Shown piece by piece: positions 1 through 6,011 of a stretch of 6,772 nucleotides of DNA (positions within the stretch are counted from its first letter, which is position 1; every line of letters starts with the position of its first letter). A program made the position numbers and the translations under genes. A model generated the notes under the pieces. The model made no database searches and was not told the origin of the DNA. It saw only the letters and a program-made list of their open reading frames with translations. The DNA is from AC-69 sp035701505. Its GTDB lineage: Bacteria > Actinomycetota > UBA4738 > HRBIN12. The stretch lies in NCBI GenBank assembly GCA_035701505.1, contig DASSSA010000071.1, positions 1-6,772 of the forward strand, in the 5' to 3' direction.

Positions 1-79
1 GGGTCGCCGTCCCGTAGCGATCCGGGTCGCGGGTGCCGAGCGTCCCGAGGTTCGGCCCGAACAGGAACAGGACGTTCAC
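1..79 (-). CDS. aroQ: 3-dehydroquinate dehydratase, type II (N-terminal fragment, cut by window edge)
   Basis: Only the first 26 codons are present. They read MNVLFLFGPNLGTLGTRDPD and then RYGTAT. This matches the N-terminus of type II dehydroquinases, which open with a beta strand followed by GPNLNxLGxRxPxxYG. The conserved Tyr (residue 22 here) is the catalytic tyrosine of the family. The enzyme dehydrates 3-dehydroquinate to 3-dehydroshikimate, the third shikimate-pathway step, in the cytoplasm. The start is GTG at 79-77. An AAGGG ribosome binding site lies 7 nt upstream, within a doubled CCGAAGG. The gap to the aroB stop is 31 nt on the same strand, so it is probably the fourth gene of the aroCKBQ operon. 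One oddity is Gly at residue 12, where many homologues have Asn. The remainder lies outside the window, so intactness cannot be judged. Confidence 0.9.
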   Translation of the reverse strand, partial: MNVLFLFGPNLGTLGTRDPDRYGTAT

Positions 80-110
80 CCTTCGGCCCTTCGGTCTCCG
101 GCCGGTCGGC

Positions 111-1199
111 TCATCCCGCCGCCCCCATCTCTTTCAGGACACTTCCCAGGACGTCCTCCGGAACCTCGTCCACCACCACGGGACGTCCCACGTCCTGCAG
201 GAGCACGAACCGGATGCCCCCTCGGTATTTCTTGTCCATCCGCATGGCGTCGAGGATCCGGTCGCTCGCCGGGAGGCGCCCCTCCGGCTCCAGGCCGAGG
301 GGGCTGAGGGTGCGAGCGTGCCGGGCGACCAGGCCCGGGCGCGCCGTCCCGAGCGCCTCGGCCAATCGCGCGGCGAACGTCATCCCCACGGCCACAGCCT
401 CGCCGTGCGACCGGCCGGAGAACTCCTCCAGCCGCTCCAGCGCATGGCCGAGCGTGTGCCCGTAGTTCAGGACCAGCCGGGCTCCCAGGTCGCGCTCGTC
501 CGCGGCCACCACCCCGGCCTTCGCTCGGACGCACCGGGCCACCACGTCCTCCATGAGGACCGGATCCCGGGCCAGGACCGAGTCCAGGCGGCCGTCCAGG
601 ACCTCCAGGAGCGAGGGCTCGATGGACAGACCGTACTTGGCCACCTCGGCCAGGCCGGAGCGGAACTCGCGCTCCGGAAGGGTGGCGAGCGTGGCCACAT
701 CGGTCAGCACCGCCACCGGCTGGTGGAACGCACCGACCAGGTTCTTCCCCTCCGGAAGGTTCACGCCGGTCTTGCCTCCGATGGCGGCGTCCACCTGTGC
801 TGTGAGCGTCGTCGGGACCTGGATGAACCGCATCCCTCGCATGTACGTTGCCGCTACGAACCCGGCCAGGTCGCCGACGGACCCGCCGCCGAGGGCGATC
901 ACCACGTCGTCGCGATGCGCCTCCTGCATGGCCAGTTGGCGGTGGAGGGCCACCACGGTGGGGAGCGACTTGGCCTCCTCGCCGGCCGGCACGCCGAGGT
1001 GGACCACCCGCAGCCCCCCGGGCTCCAGACCACCGGTGAGCTCCTCCAGATACGCTCCGGCCACCGCGGGATCCGCCACTACGAATCCCTTCTCGGCCTC
1101 GTCGAGCCCTGGCAGGCAGGTGGCGGCCTCCTCCAGGATGCTCTGCCCGATGACCACGTCGTAGCTCGAGCCGGCGACGGCCACGCTCACGCGGACCAC
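111..1199 (-). CDS. aroB: 3-dehydroquinate synthase
   Basis: Converts DAHP to 3-dehydroquinate, the second shikimate step, in an NAD+- and divalent-metal-dependent reaction in the cytoplasm. The 362-residue product has the usual family length. Visible motifs are the NAD-binding GGGSVGD (104-110), VPTTLTAQVDAA with GGKTGVN (128-147), LAEVAKYG (183-190), NYGHTLGHALE (245-255) and HGEAVAVGM (265-273). The expected metal ligands Glu185, His248 and His265 are all present, so the enzyme looks intact. Start choice: GTG at 1199 has AAGGAG 8 nt upstream and overlaps the end of aroK by 13 bp. A second in-frame GTG at 1190 forms a GTGA overlap with the aroK stop but has poorer ribosome binding site spacing; it would give 359 residues. 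The longer open frame upstream reads through aroK and is not part of the gene. The position between aroK and aroQ supports the assignment. Confidence 0.97.
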   Translation of the reverse strand: MVRVSVAVAGSSYDVVIGQSILEEAATCLPGLDEAEKGFVVADPAVAGAYLEELTGGLEPGGLRVVHLGVPAGEEAKSLPTVVALHRQLAMQEAHRDDVVIALGGGSVGDLAGFVAATYMRGMRFIQVPTTLTAQVDAAIGGKTGVNLPEGKNLVGAFHQPVAVLTDVATLATLPEREFRSGLAEVAKYGLSIEPSLLEVLDGRLDSVLARDPVLMEDVVARCVRAKAGVVAADERDLGARLVLNYGHTLGHALERLEEFSGRSHGEAVAVGMTFAARLAEALGTARPGLVARHARTLSPLGLEPEGRLPASDRILDAMRMDKKYRGGIRFVLLQDVGRPVVVDEVPEDVLGSVLKEMGAAG

Positions 1200-1687
1200 C
1201 GGGTGAGCTCCTTCTCGATGGCCTCGGCGACCTCGTCGGGCGGGGCGCTCGCGTCGACGACATGGGCGGCGAACTCGCGGTACAGCGGCTCGCGGTCCCG
1301 GAACAGCCGCTCGAGGTCGGCCTCCGCGTGGATGAGCGGGCGGTCGGCCGATGGCGACACCCGTTCCTTCAGGACCTCCAGGGCCACCGACAGGAACACC
1401 ACCTCGCCCGTGGCCCGGAGCGTGACCCGGTTGGCCGGCTCCAAGACGACACCCCCTCCGCACGAGACCACGGAGGGGTCCTGGGCGGCGGCCTCGGTGA
1501 GGGCGGCCGCCTCGAGCTCGCGGAAGCGGGGCTCGCCCTCCGCAGCGAAGATGTCGCGAACCGACCTGCCCGCGACCCGCTCGATCTCGGCGTCGAGCTC
1601 CACGAACGAGACGCCGAGTCGTCCGGCCAGCTCGGGGCCGACGGTCGACTTGCCGGATCCCGGCATCCCCACGAGGTAGACGATCAT
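1187..1687 (-). CDS. aroK: Shikimate kinase
   Basis: Phosphorylates shikimate to shikimate 3-phosphate with ATP, the fifth step of the pathway, in the cytoplasm. The 166-residue protein is a typical NMP-kinase-fold shikimate kinase. The Walker A loop GMPGSGKST is at 7-15. Shikimate-binding residues are Asp32 (LDAEIE), Arg56 (RFREL) and the GGG at 77-79. The lid has Arg116 in ADRPL, and the RxPLY motif is at 132-136. All key residues are present. The ATG at 1687 overlaps the aroC stop as ATGA. No good ribosome binding site lies at the right distance, so translation is probably coupled to aroC. The 3' end overlaps the start of aroB. The product is somewhat compact but within the family range. 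Confidence 0.97.
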   Translation of the reverse strand: MIVYLVGMPGSGKSTVGPELAGRLGVSFVELDAEIERVAGRSVRDIFAAEGEPRFRELEAAALTEAAAQDPSVVSCGGGVVLEPANRVTLRATGEVVFLSVALEVLKERVSPSADRPLIHAEADLERLFRDREPLYREFAAHVVDASAPPDEVAEAIEKELTRWSA

Positions 1688-2838
1688 GGCAGGGTCGCGA
1701 CGTAGCCCTCGAGGTTGCGCCGGGTCTCAGCGAGGGAGTCCCCGCCGAACTTCTCCAGGACGGCCTGCGCCAGGACGAAGGCCGTCGCCGCTTCCCCCAC
1801 CACTCCTCCCGCCGGCACGGCGCACACGTCCGTCCGCTGCCTGATCGCCACGTCCGGCCTCTTGGTCGCGAGGTCCACGGTGGAAAGGGGCCGGGGGACG
1901 GTGGAGAACGGCTTCATGGCTGCACGGACTCGGATGGGCTGTCCCGTGCTCATGCCACCTTCGATCCCTCCGGCCCGCGTTGAGGTTCGGGACAGACCGG
2001 CGCCACCCACCACGATCTCGTCGTGGGCTTCCGAGCCAACGCGCCGGGCGGAGGCGAACCCGTCGCCGACTTCCACGCCCTTGACCGACTGGATGCTCAT
2101 GAGCGCGAGAGCAACGCGAGCGTCGAGCTTTCGGTCGGACTGCACGTGGGACCCCAGACCGGGCGGGCAGCCGTAGGCGATGACCTCGAAGATCCCACCC
2201 AGCGTGTCCTTCGCCCTTCGGATCCCGTCGATCTCCTCCACCATCGCGGCCGAGGCCCGGTCGTCGAAGCACCGGACCGGCGAGGCGTCCACCTCCTCCA
2301 GGTCCTCCGGTTCGGGCGGCCGAGCGCCGTCAGGCACCGCCACCGTCCCGATCCGCACGACGTGGGACAGCACGCGGATACCGAGCTCGGCCAGGAACGC
2401 CTTGCACGGACACCCCGCTGCCACCCGGGCCGCCGTTTCCCTCGCGCTCGCGCGCTCCAGGACGTTCCGCACGTCGTCGAACCCGTACTTCATGACGCCG
2501 GCGAGGTCGGCGTGGCCTGGACGGGGCCGGGTAAGCTTGTCCGTGGGGTCGGCCTCGCCCTCCACCGCCATCAGGTCTCGGTACTTCTCCTCCCACTCCG
2601 CGTTCTCGATCGTGATGGCGATGGGGCTTCCGAGCGTGCGTCCGTGCCGGACGCCGGACAGGATCTCGAACCGGTCGCCTTCGAGCTTCTGTCGGCCGCT
2701 GCGGCCGTATCCCTGACGGCGCCGGGCCAGCTCGCCGGCCACCTCCTTCGGGGCCACGGGAACCCCGGCGGGCAATCCCTCCAGGACCGCCACGAGGGCC
2801 TTGCCGTGCGATTCACCGGCCGTGAGCAGCCGCAACAT
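1684..2838 (-). CDS. aroC: Chorismate synthase
   Basis: Converts EPSP to chorismate, the last shikimate step, using reduced FMN without net redox change. Family signatures are all present (numbered from the ATG at 2838): GESHG at 8-12, GYGRSGRQ in the Arg-rich FMN/phosphate region (46-53), RPGHADL (106-112), RASARETAARVA (129-140), GGIEGGMSTGQPI (290-302) and the C-terminal RPDVAIRQRTD (327-337). The 384-residue length fits the short bacterial form. Start choice: an upstream in-frame ATG at 2847 would add three residues (MRS). Homologues usually begin directly with M(L/S)RxxTAGESHG, which favours 2838. A GAGG lies only 3 nt before 2838 and nothing resembling a ribosome binding site precedes 2847. 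It is the first gene of the aro cluster, separated from the pilus genes by a strong hairpin, and overlaps aroK by 4 bp. Confidence 0.97.
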   Translation of the reverse strand: MLRLLTAGESHGKALVAVLEGLPAGVPVAPKEVAGELARRRQGYGRSGRQKLEGDRFEILSGVRHGRTLGSPIAITIENAEWEEKYRDLMAVEGEADPTDKLTRPRPGHADLAGVMKYGFDDVRNVLERASARETAARVAAGCPCKAFLAELGIRVLSHVVRIGTVAVPDGARPPEPEDLEEVDASPVRCFDDRASAAMVEEIDGIRRAKDTLGGIFEVIAYGCPPGLGSHVQSDRKLDARVALALMSIQSVKGVEVGDGFASARRVGSEAHDEIVVGGAGLSRTSTRAGGIEGGMSTGQPIRVRAAMKPFSTVPRPLSTVDLATKRPDVAIRQRTDVCAVPAGGVVGEAATAFVLAQAVLEKFGGDSLAETRRNLEGYVATLP

Positions 2839-2845
2839 GGACCTC

Positions 2846-2851
2846 ATGATA
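2846..2851 (-). promoter_or_regulatory. Candidate -10 element in front of aroC
   Basis: The minus strand reads TATCAT, one mismatch from TATAAT, just downstream of the terminator hairpin. A start about seven bases after it would fall at or next to the aroC ATG at 2838, giving a leaderless or nearly leaderless mRNA. The region 16-18 bp upstream lies in the hairpin and shows no convincing -35. This is a tentative call based on the hexamer and its position. Confidence 0.35.
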
Positions 2852-2861
2852 GGTGAGTGCG

Positions 2862-2893
2862 GAGGGCGGTCCCGGTTTCCCGGGACCGCCCTC
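2862..2893 (-). terminator. Perfect 14-bp hairpin between the pil and aro genes
   Basis: The arms GAGGGCGGTCCCGG (2862-2875) and CCGGGACCGCCCTC (2880-2893) are perfectly complementary around a 4-nt loop (tttc). The hairpin begins 41 nt after the PilP-like stop codon and ends 23 nt before the aroC start. No T-run follows on the minus strand, so it resembles the U-tract-less hairpins often proposed as terminators in high-GC actinobacteria. It could attenuate rather than fully stop read-through into aroC, or stabilise the 3' end of the pil mRNA. Confidence 0.72.
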
Positions 2894-2934
2894 GAACCGG
2901 CGACCGCTCCCCCCGTGCGCGGACCGCCGGAGCT

Positions 2935-3534
2935 TTATTTCTGCGGGCTCGTGCAGAGCGTGAACCCCTCGTCGCCGAAGACGAAGCGCGCGCAGCTCCC
3001 GCTGATCGAGACGAGCCTGAAGTTCCCGTCGAAGCGCTCGCCCACCGACACCGTGAACACCGAGCCGTCCACCTCAACCTGGACCTTGGTGCCACCCTGG
3101 AAGATGTCGAGCAGCACGACGGTGTGGCCGCCCATCGTGGTGCTCTGTCCACCACCCGGGGTCGTCGGGGTGGGGGTCGGCGACGTCCCCGTCCCCCCGG
3201 GGGGAGGCGGAGGCGGTACCGTGCCCGTTCCTCCCGGTGGAGGGGGGCTGACGCTGCCGCCGGGTGGTGGCGGCGATCCTGTCTGCAGGGACGGTGGGAT
3301 GGAGAACGGGTCACGGGACCCGGCCAGGACCACCGGCGGCAGCGTCTCGCGGGGCGTCGGGGTGGGGCTGACGATGGGAGGCGGCGTCGGGCCGCCGGTC
3401 GAGATAGGCGGCAGCGGCGCCTCCTCCCCCCCACCACCCCGCAGCACGTTCAGGAAGACGAAGGCAAGCAGCGCGACACCCGCCGCGGCGCCGAACAGCA
3501 TCAGCGCGCGCCGGTCACGGGGGGAGAGGGCCAC
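2935..3534 (-). CDS. PilP-like type IV pilus alignment protein with proline-rich linker
   Basis: A 199-residue membrane-anchored protein. Residues 1-10 are charged and cytoplasmic, and 11-30 form one transmembrane helix. Residues 40-130 are a Pro/Gly/Thr-rich linker containing RDPF at 74-77 and three imperfect PPPPGG units. Residues 136-199 form a compact beta-rich domain (HTVVLLDIFQGG, VQVEVDGSVFTVSVGERF). An RDPF-type motif before a small beta domain is characteristic of the PilP and GspC families, and the gene follows pilO, the usual pilP position. I therefore infer a PilP-like role bridging PilNO to outer pilus components. There is no lipobox, unlike classical PilP lipoproteins, and no secretin gene follows. 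Cys181 and Cys194 in the outer domain could form a disulfide. The GTG at 3534 has GGGAG 9 nt upstream and lies 4 nt after the pilO stop. The gene is secure; the family name is moderate. Confidence 0.78.
   Translation of the reverse strand: MALSPRDRRALMLFGAAAGVALLAFVFLNVLRGGGGEEAPLPPISTGGPTPPPIVSPTPTPRETLPPVVLAGSRDPFSIPPSLQTGSPPPPGGSVSPPPPGGTGTVPPPPPPGGTGTSPTPTPTTPGGGQSTTMGGHTVVLLDIFQGGTKVQVEVDGSVFTVSVGERFDGNFRLVSISGSCARFVFGDEGFTLCTSPQK
3148..3273 (-). repeat. GC-only low-complexity tract encoding PPPPGG units
   Basis: This part of the PilP-like gene (residues 88-129) encodes three proline runs of four, four and six residues, each followed by GG and a short Ser/Thr/Val spacer, then a TPTPTTP segment. 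The DNA consists largely of C-runs and G-runs. Such tracts can change length by slippage and are also prone to sequencing error. The frame stays open through it here. Confidence 0.7.
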
Positions 3535-3538
3535 GGTC

Positions 3539-4129
3539 CTAGGCTCCCTCGCTCGGCCCGGGCACGGATCCGGGCCCAGCGCTCGTGTCGGTCGTGTAGA
3601 ACTCCACGCTCAGCTGCATGCTGAGGGAGCTCACCGTCGAGCCGGATGGCGCGGTCCCCGCTGGGGTGATCGAGACGCTGGTCACCTTGGCCGCCCGCGG
3701 CAGCGACTCCAGCTTGTACAGGAATTGCTGAAGTGCGAAGTAGCCTCCGGTCACCGAGATCGCCGTCGGGATGGTCGAGAACGCCCCGGCGGGATCGAGC
3801 AGGGGGTTCCCCGGCGCCACGGTGAAGAAGTCCACGCCCGAGGCGTCGGCCGCCGCGGTCAGCAGCCTGATGAGAGCGGGGAGGTCCGCCGTTGGCGGCA
3901 CCTCATTGCTCAGCTCCGCGATCTGGGCCTTCACCTGGGGGGCGTTCGCTTGCGCCTCCTTCAGGCTGGCGAGCTGAGCGCGGAGGGCCGTCTCCTGAGC
4001 CTCCGCCGCCGTGACCTCCTCTTGTGTCTTGGTCACCTCGTTCATCTTGGGGAGCACCAGGAAGAAGACGAACAGCACCGCGACCACCGCGATGATCGCG
4101 CCCGCGATGATCGGTCCCCGGCGGCTCAT
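3539..4129 (-). CDS. pilO: Type IV pilus inner-membrane protein PilO
   Basis: A 196-residue protein with the PilO layout: a short basic cytoplasmic N-terminus, one transmembrane helix (about 6-26), a coiled coil (about 28-75, rich in Glu, Ala, Gln and Lys), and an extracytoplasmic ferredoxin-like domain. That domain begins at EVPPTADLPALIRLLTAAADASGVDF, the region most typical of the family. PilO pairs with PilN through coiled coil and domain to form the alignment subcomplex in the cytoplasmic membrane. The C-terminal tail (about 182-196) is Gly/Pro/Ser-rich and probably disordered. The ATG at 4129 overlaps the pilN stop as ATGA, with a GGAGGGGG purine run about 5 nt upstream. The open frame extends 40 codons further upstream, but that part is inside pilN and reads as a shadow. 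Confidence 0.9.
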   Translation of the reverse strand: MSRRGPIIAGAIIAVVAVLFVFFLVLPKMNEVTKTQEEVTAAEAQETALRAQLASLKEAQANAPQVKAQIAELSNEVPPTADLPALIRLLTAAADASGVDFFTVAPGNPLLDPAGAFSTIPTAISVTGGYFALQQFLYKLESLPRAAKVTSVSITPAGTAPSGSTVSSLSMQLSVEFYTTDTSAGPGSVPGPSEGA

Positions 4130-4737
4130 GTGAGCCCCCTCCCGCGCCTGGTCGCCGCGTCGACCGACAGGTCGAGCCCACTGTTGAACGTGTAGACGCG
4201 CGAGAACGGCGCCTGCTCCGTTGCGGAGGTCATCCAGGCGTTCTCCCACCCGTCCACCTGCTCCAGCCTGGTCAACCAGGTGGCGAGCGGGTCCGTCTCC
4301 CTCACCACACCGGTGAACGAGATGTTGCCGATCAGGGAGGCTCCTTGGGTGGCCGGCGTCTCCGTCGCTGCCGCGATCGAGCCGGTGAGGCTGGTGAGAT
4401 AGGCCTCCGACGGGATGACCTTGGAGATGTCCCCGAGCACGGTCGACCAGGACACCTCGCCGATGAACACCGAATCGACCAACCCCTGTTTGGCCTCGAG
4501 CTGATTCTGGAGATCCTGGAACCGCTGGAGGTCGTTGACCTGCGCCTGGAGCTGTGTGTTCACAGCCTCCTGATCGGCCAGGTCGTCCCGGGCCCGCGAG
4601 AGGCTCATGACCTGGAAGAAGTAGAACAGCCCGACCAGCCCGAGCACGAGCACGCCGACGATCACGACCACGCTCGTGAGGCGACGAGTCGCCTCACGAG
4701 CGCGGAGTTCGGAGGGAAGGAGGTTGACTTGGGTCAT
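4126..4737 (-). CDS. pilN: Type IV pilus inner-membrane protein PilN
   Basis: A 203-residue bitopic membrane protein. The N-terminal MTQVNLLPSELR carries the (I/V)NLLP motif at 4-8, which in this family docks into a groove of PilM. A transmembrane helix follows at about 21-43 and a coiled coil at about 45-90 (SRARDDLADQEAV, QLQAQVNDLQRFQDLQNQLEAK). The C-terminal extracytoplasmic domain has the typical WSTVLGDISKVIPSEAYLTSL segment (97-118). It would link cytoplasmic PilM to PilO outside the membrane. Start choice: ATG at 4737 has GGGAGG 5 nt upstream. A GTG at 4743 forms a GTGA overlap with the pilM stop but directly abuts that same GGGAGG, leaving no spacer. The gene begins 2 nt after the end of pilM and overlaps pilO by 4 bp. 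Confidence 0.92.
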   Translation of the reverse strand: MTQVNLLPSELRAREATRRLTSVVVIVGVLVLGLVGLFYFFQVMSLSRARDDLADQEAVNTQLQAQVNDLQRFQDLQNQLEAKQGLVDSVFIGEVSWSTVLGDISKVIPSEAYLTSLTGSIAAATETPATQGASLIGNISFTGVVRETDPLATWLTRLEQVDGWENAWMTSATEQAPFSRVYTFNSGLDLSVDAATRRGRGLT

Positions 4738-4739
4738 CG

Positions 4740-5783
4740 TCACCTCCCGGGGATGGCCAGGCCGACGGCGACGGCGAGGACCGGCTCCGCGTCCTCCATC
4801 GCCTCGGGGGGAAGGTCGAGCTCGGATTTCACGCGCTCGAACACTCGGCCTCGGTCCACCCTCACGGGGATGCGCTCTTGCACCAGCTCGAGGAAGCCGC
4901 GAAGCTTCGAGCCCCCGCCCGTGACCAGGACCCGCCCGATCCTCGCCCCGGGCACCTGGGCCGTATAGAACTCGAGCGAGGATCGGATCTCGTCGACCAG
5001 GGTCCCGGCCCGGGACAGGGACACCCGCTCGACTTCCTCATAGGCCGGACCCGCCTCCACGTCCTCCCCGCGCTTGAGCCGCTCGGCGACCTCGTCGTCC
5101 ACGCCCAGGCCCCGAGCGATGGCGAGCGTGATGTCACGGCCTCCCGTCGGCAGGATCCGCACGAACCGGGCGACGCCGCGGTCGTGGACGCTGATGTTGG
5201 TCACGTGGGCCCCCACGTCCACGATGGCCTCGTCGCCAGGGGTCTCGAGGTTCAGCGCCTCCACGGTTCCCACCGCCCTCACCAGGGCGAAGGGATTGAG
5301 GTCGATGCCCACCGGCTCCAGCCGGGCGGCCTGCACGGCTGCCACAGCCTCGCCGATCATCATCTTCTGCGCCGCGACCAGGAGGATCCGGAGCATCCGG
5401 CGGCCTTCAAGCTCGAACTCGCCGAGTGGGTCGAAGTCCAGCACGGCCTCATCGACGGAGATGGGGATGAACTCCTGGACCTGGAACCCGAGGGACGCGC
5501 GGAGCTCCTTGTCGGGGAGCCACGGAAGGGCGATCTCCCGGACCACGACCCGCTGGTTGCCGACCCCTATCCGAACCTGCCGGCCGCGGATCCGGCTGCG
5601 GCCCCACAGCTCCTTGAGGGCCTCGCCAACCACCTGGGGCTGACGAACCTCTCCGTTCTCGACCGCGCCCGAGGGCAGAGGGACCTGGGCCGCCCGGGAC
5701 AGCACCGGGACGTCCCCCGCGGTCACCTCGGCCGCTCGCACCGCGGTCGAACCCATATCGAGACCGACGAGCGTCTTGGCCAT
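4740..5783 (-). CDS. pilM: Type IV pilus assembly protein PilM (actin-like ATPase fold)
   Basis: A 347-residue cytoplasmic protein of the PilM/FtsA-like actin superfamily, of normal length. Nucleotide-binding segments are visible in order: phosphate-1 GLDMGSTAVRAAEV (7-20), phosphate-2 IVDVGAHVTNISV (187-199) and adenosine-site VTGGGSKLRGF (287-297). There is also a closing PVLAVAVGLAI helix (334-344). The segment ELRASLGFQVQEFIPISVDEAVLDFDPL (93-120) is typical of PilM. Its partner is the NLLP motif of the next gene product, PilN. The PilM ring is thought to couple the cytoplasmic motor ATPases to the PilNO membrane complex. The ATG at 5783 directly abuts the TAG of the upstream HTH gene, with GGAGG 8 nt before it. 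This implies co-transcription with the two regulators. No key motif is missing. Confidence 0.96.
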   Translation of the reverse strand: MAKTLVGLDMGSTAVRAAEVTAGDVPVLSRAAQVPLPSGAVENGEVRQPQVVGEALKELWGRSRIRGRQVRIGVGNQRVVVREIALPWLPDKELRASLGFQVQEFIPISVDEAVLDFDPLGEFELEGRRMLRILLVAAQKMMIGEAVAAVQAARLEPVGIDLNPFALVRAVGTVEALNLETPGDEAIVDVGAHVTNISVHDRGVARFVRILPTGGRDITLAIARGLGVDDEVAERLKRGEDVEAGPAYEEVERVSLSRAGTLVDEIRSSLEFYTAQVPGARIGRVLVTGGGSKLRGFLELVQERIPVRVDRGRVFERVKSELDLPPEAMEDAEPVLAVAVGLAIPGR

Positions 5784-6011
5784 CTACTCGGCCTCCACCA
5801 TGACCAGCAAGCCGGACAGGTATCGCTCGACCTCGGACTCGAGGACCCGGTAGGTCTTGCCCAACCGGATCGCCGGCAGCTCGCCGGACTTGATGAGCCG
5901 GTACACCGTCATGTTCGAGACCCGCATCGCGTCACAGACCTCGCCCACGGTGAGGAGCTGGTCCTCGTCCCCGTCCCGCCACCAGCCTTGGATGGGGCGT
6001 CCCCGGATCAT
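5784..6011 (-). CDS. Small helix-turn-helix DNA-binding protein, excisionase/MerR-like (copy 2)
   Basis: A 75-residue protein that is nearly all one HTH_17-type (excisionase/MerR-like winged helix) domain: LLTVGEVCDAMRVSNMTVYRLIKSG at 19-43, then a wing LPAIRLGKTYRV and a last helix ESEVERYL. In this family the VSNMTVYRLI segment is the recognition helix. It is about 72% identical over 50 residues (36/50 counted by eye) to the gene just upstream. It differs in an N-terminal extension rich in Trp and Asp/Glu (IQGWWRDGDEDQ) and a hydrophobic-acidic tail (SGLLVMVEAE). The ATG at 6011 overlaps the previous stop as ATGA, with GGAGG 7 nt upstream. Its stop abuts pilM. Likely role (inferred): a transcription regulator of the pil operon, perhaps as a heterodimer with its paralogue. 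No integrase is nearby, so a true excisionase is unlikely. Confidence 0.92.
   Translation of the reverse strand: MIRGRPIQGWWRDGDEDQLLTVGEVCDAMRVSNMTVYRLIKSGELPAIRLGKTYRVLESEVERYLSGLLVMVEAE
5883..5921. repeat. 39-bp direct repeat, copy in the downstream HTH gene
   Basis: Thirty-nine bases here are identical to 6110-6148, including all synonymous positions. They encode the turn, recognition helix and following loop of the HTH domain. After one mismatch another seven bases match. The flanking parts of the two genes differ much more. Confidence 0.95.

Noticed and set aside
33..1679. Long plus-strand open frame (548 codons) opposite aroB and aroK
   Set aside because: It is antisense to two genes with complete catalytic motifs. 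Its translation is Arg/Gly/His/Pro-rich with no recognisable domain, as expected of a shadow frame in GC-rich DNA.
2897..2930. Second inverted repeat (CCGGCG/CGCCGG) after the PilP-like gene
   Set aside because: A 6-bp GC stem with a 22-nt loop is weak and expected by chance here. The adjacent 14-bp hairpin is far stronger.
2801..4195. Plus-strand open frame of 464 codons opposite pilO and the PilP-like gene
   Set aside because: Its Gly/Pro-rich stretch is the reverse reading of the proline-rich linker, and no domain is seen. The minus-strand genes explain the region.
4130..4249. 40-codon N-terminal extension of pilO
   Set aside because: It lies wholly within pilN. The ATG at 4129 has a ribosome binding site, an ATGA overlap and the expected N-terminal membrane helix.
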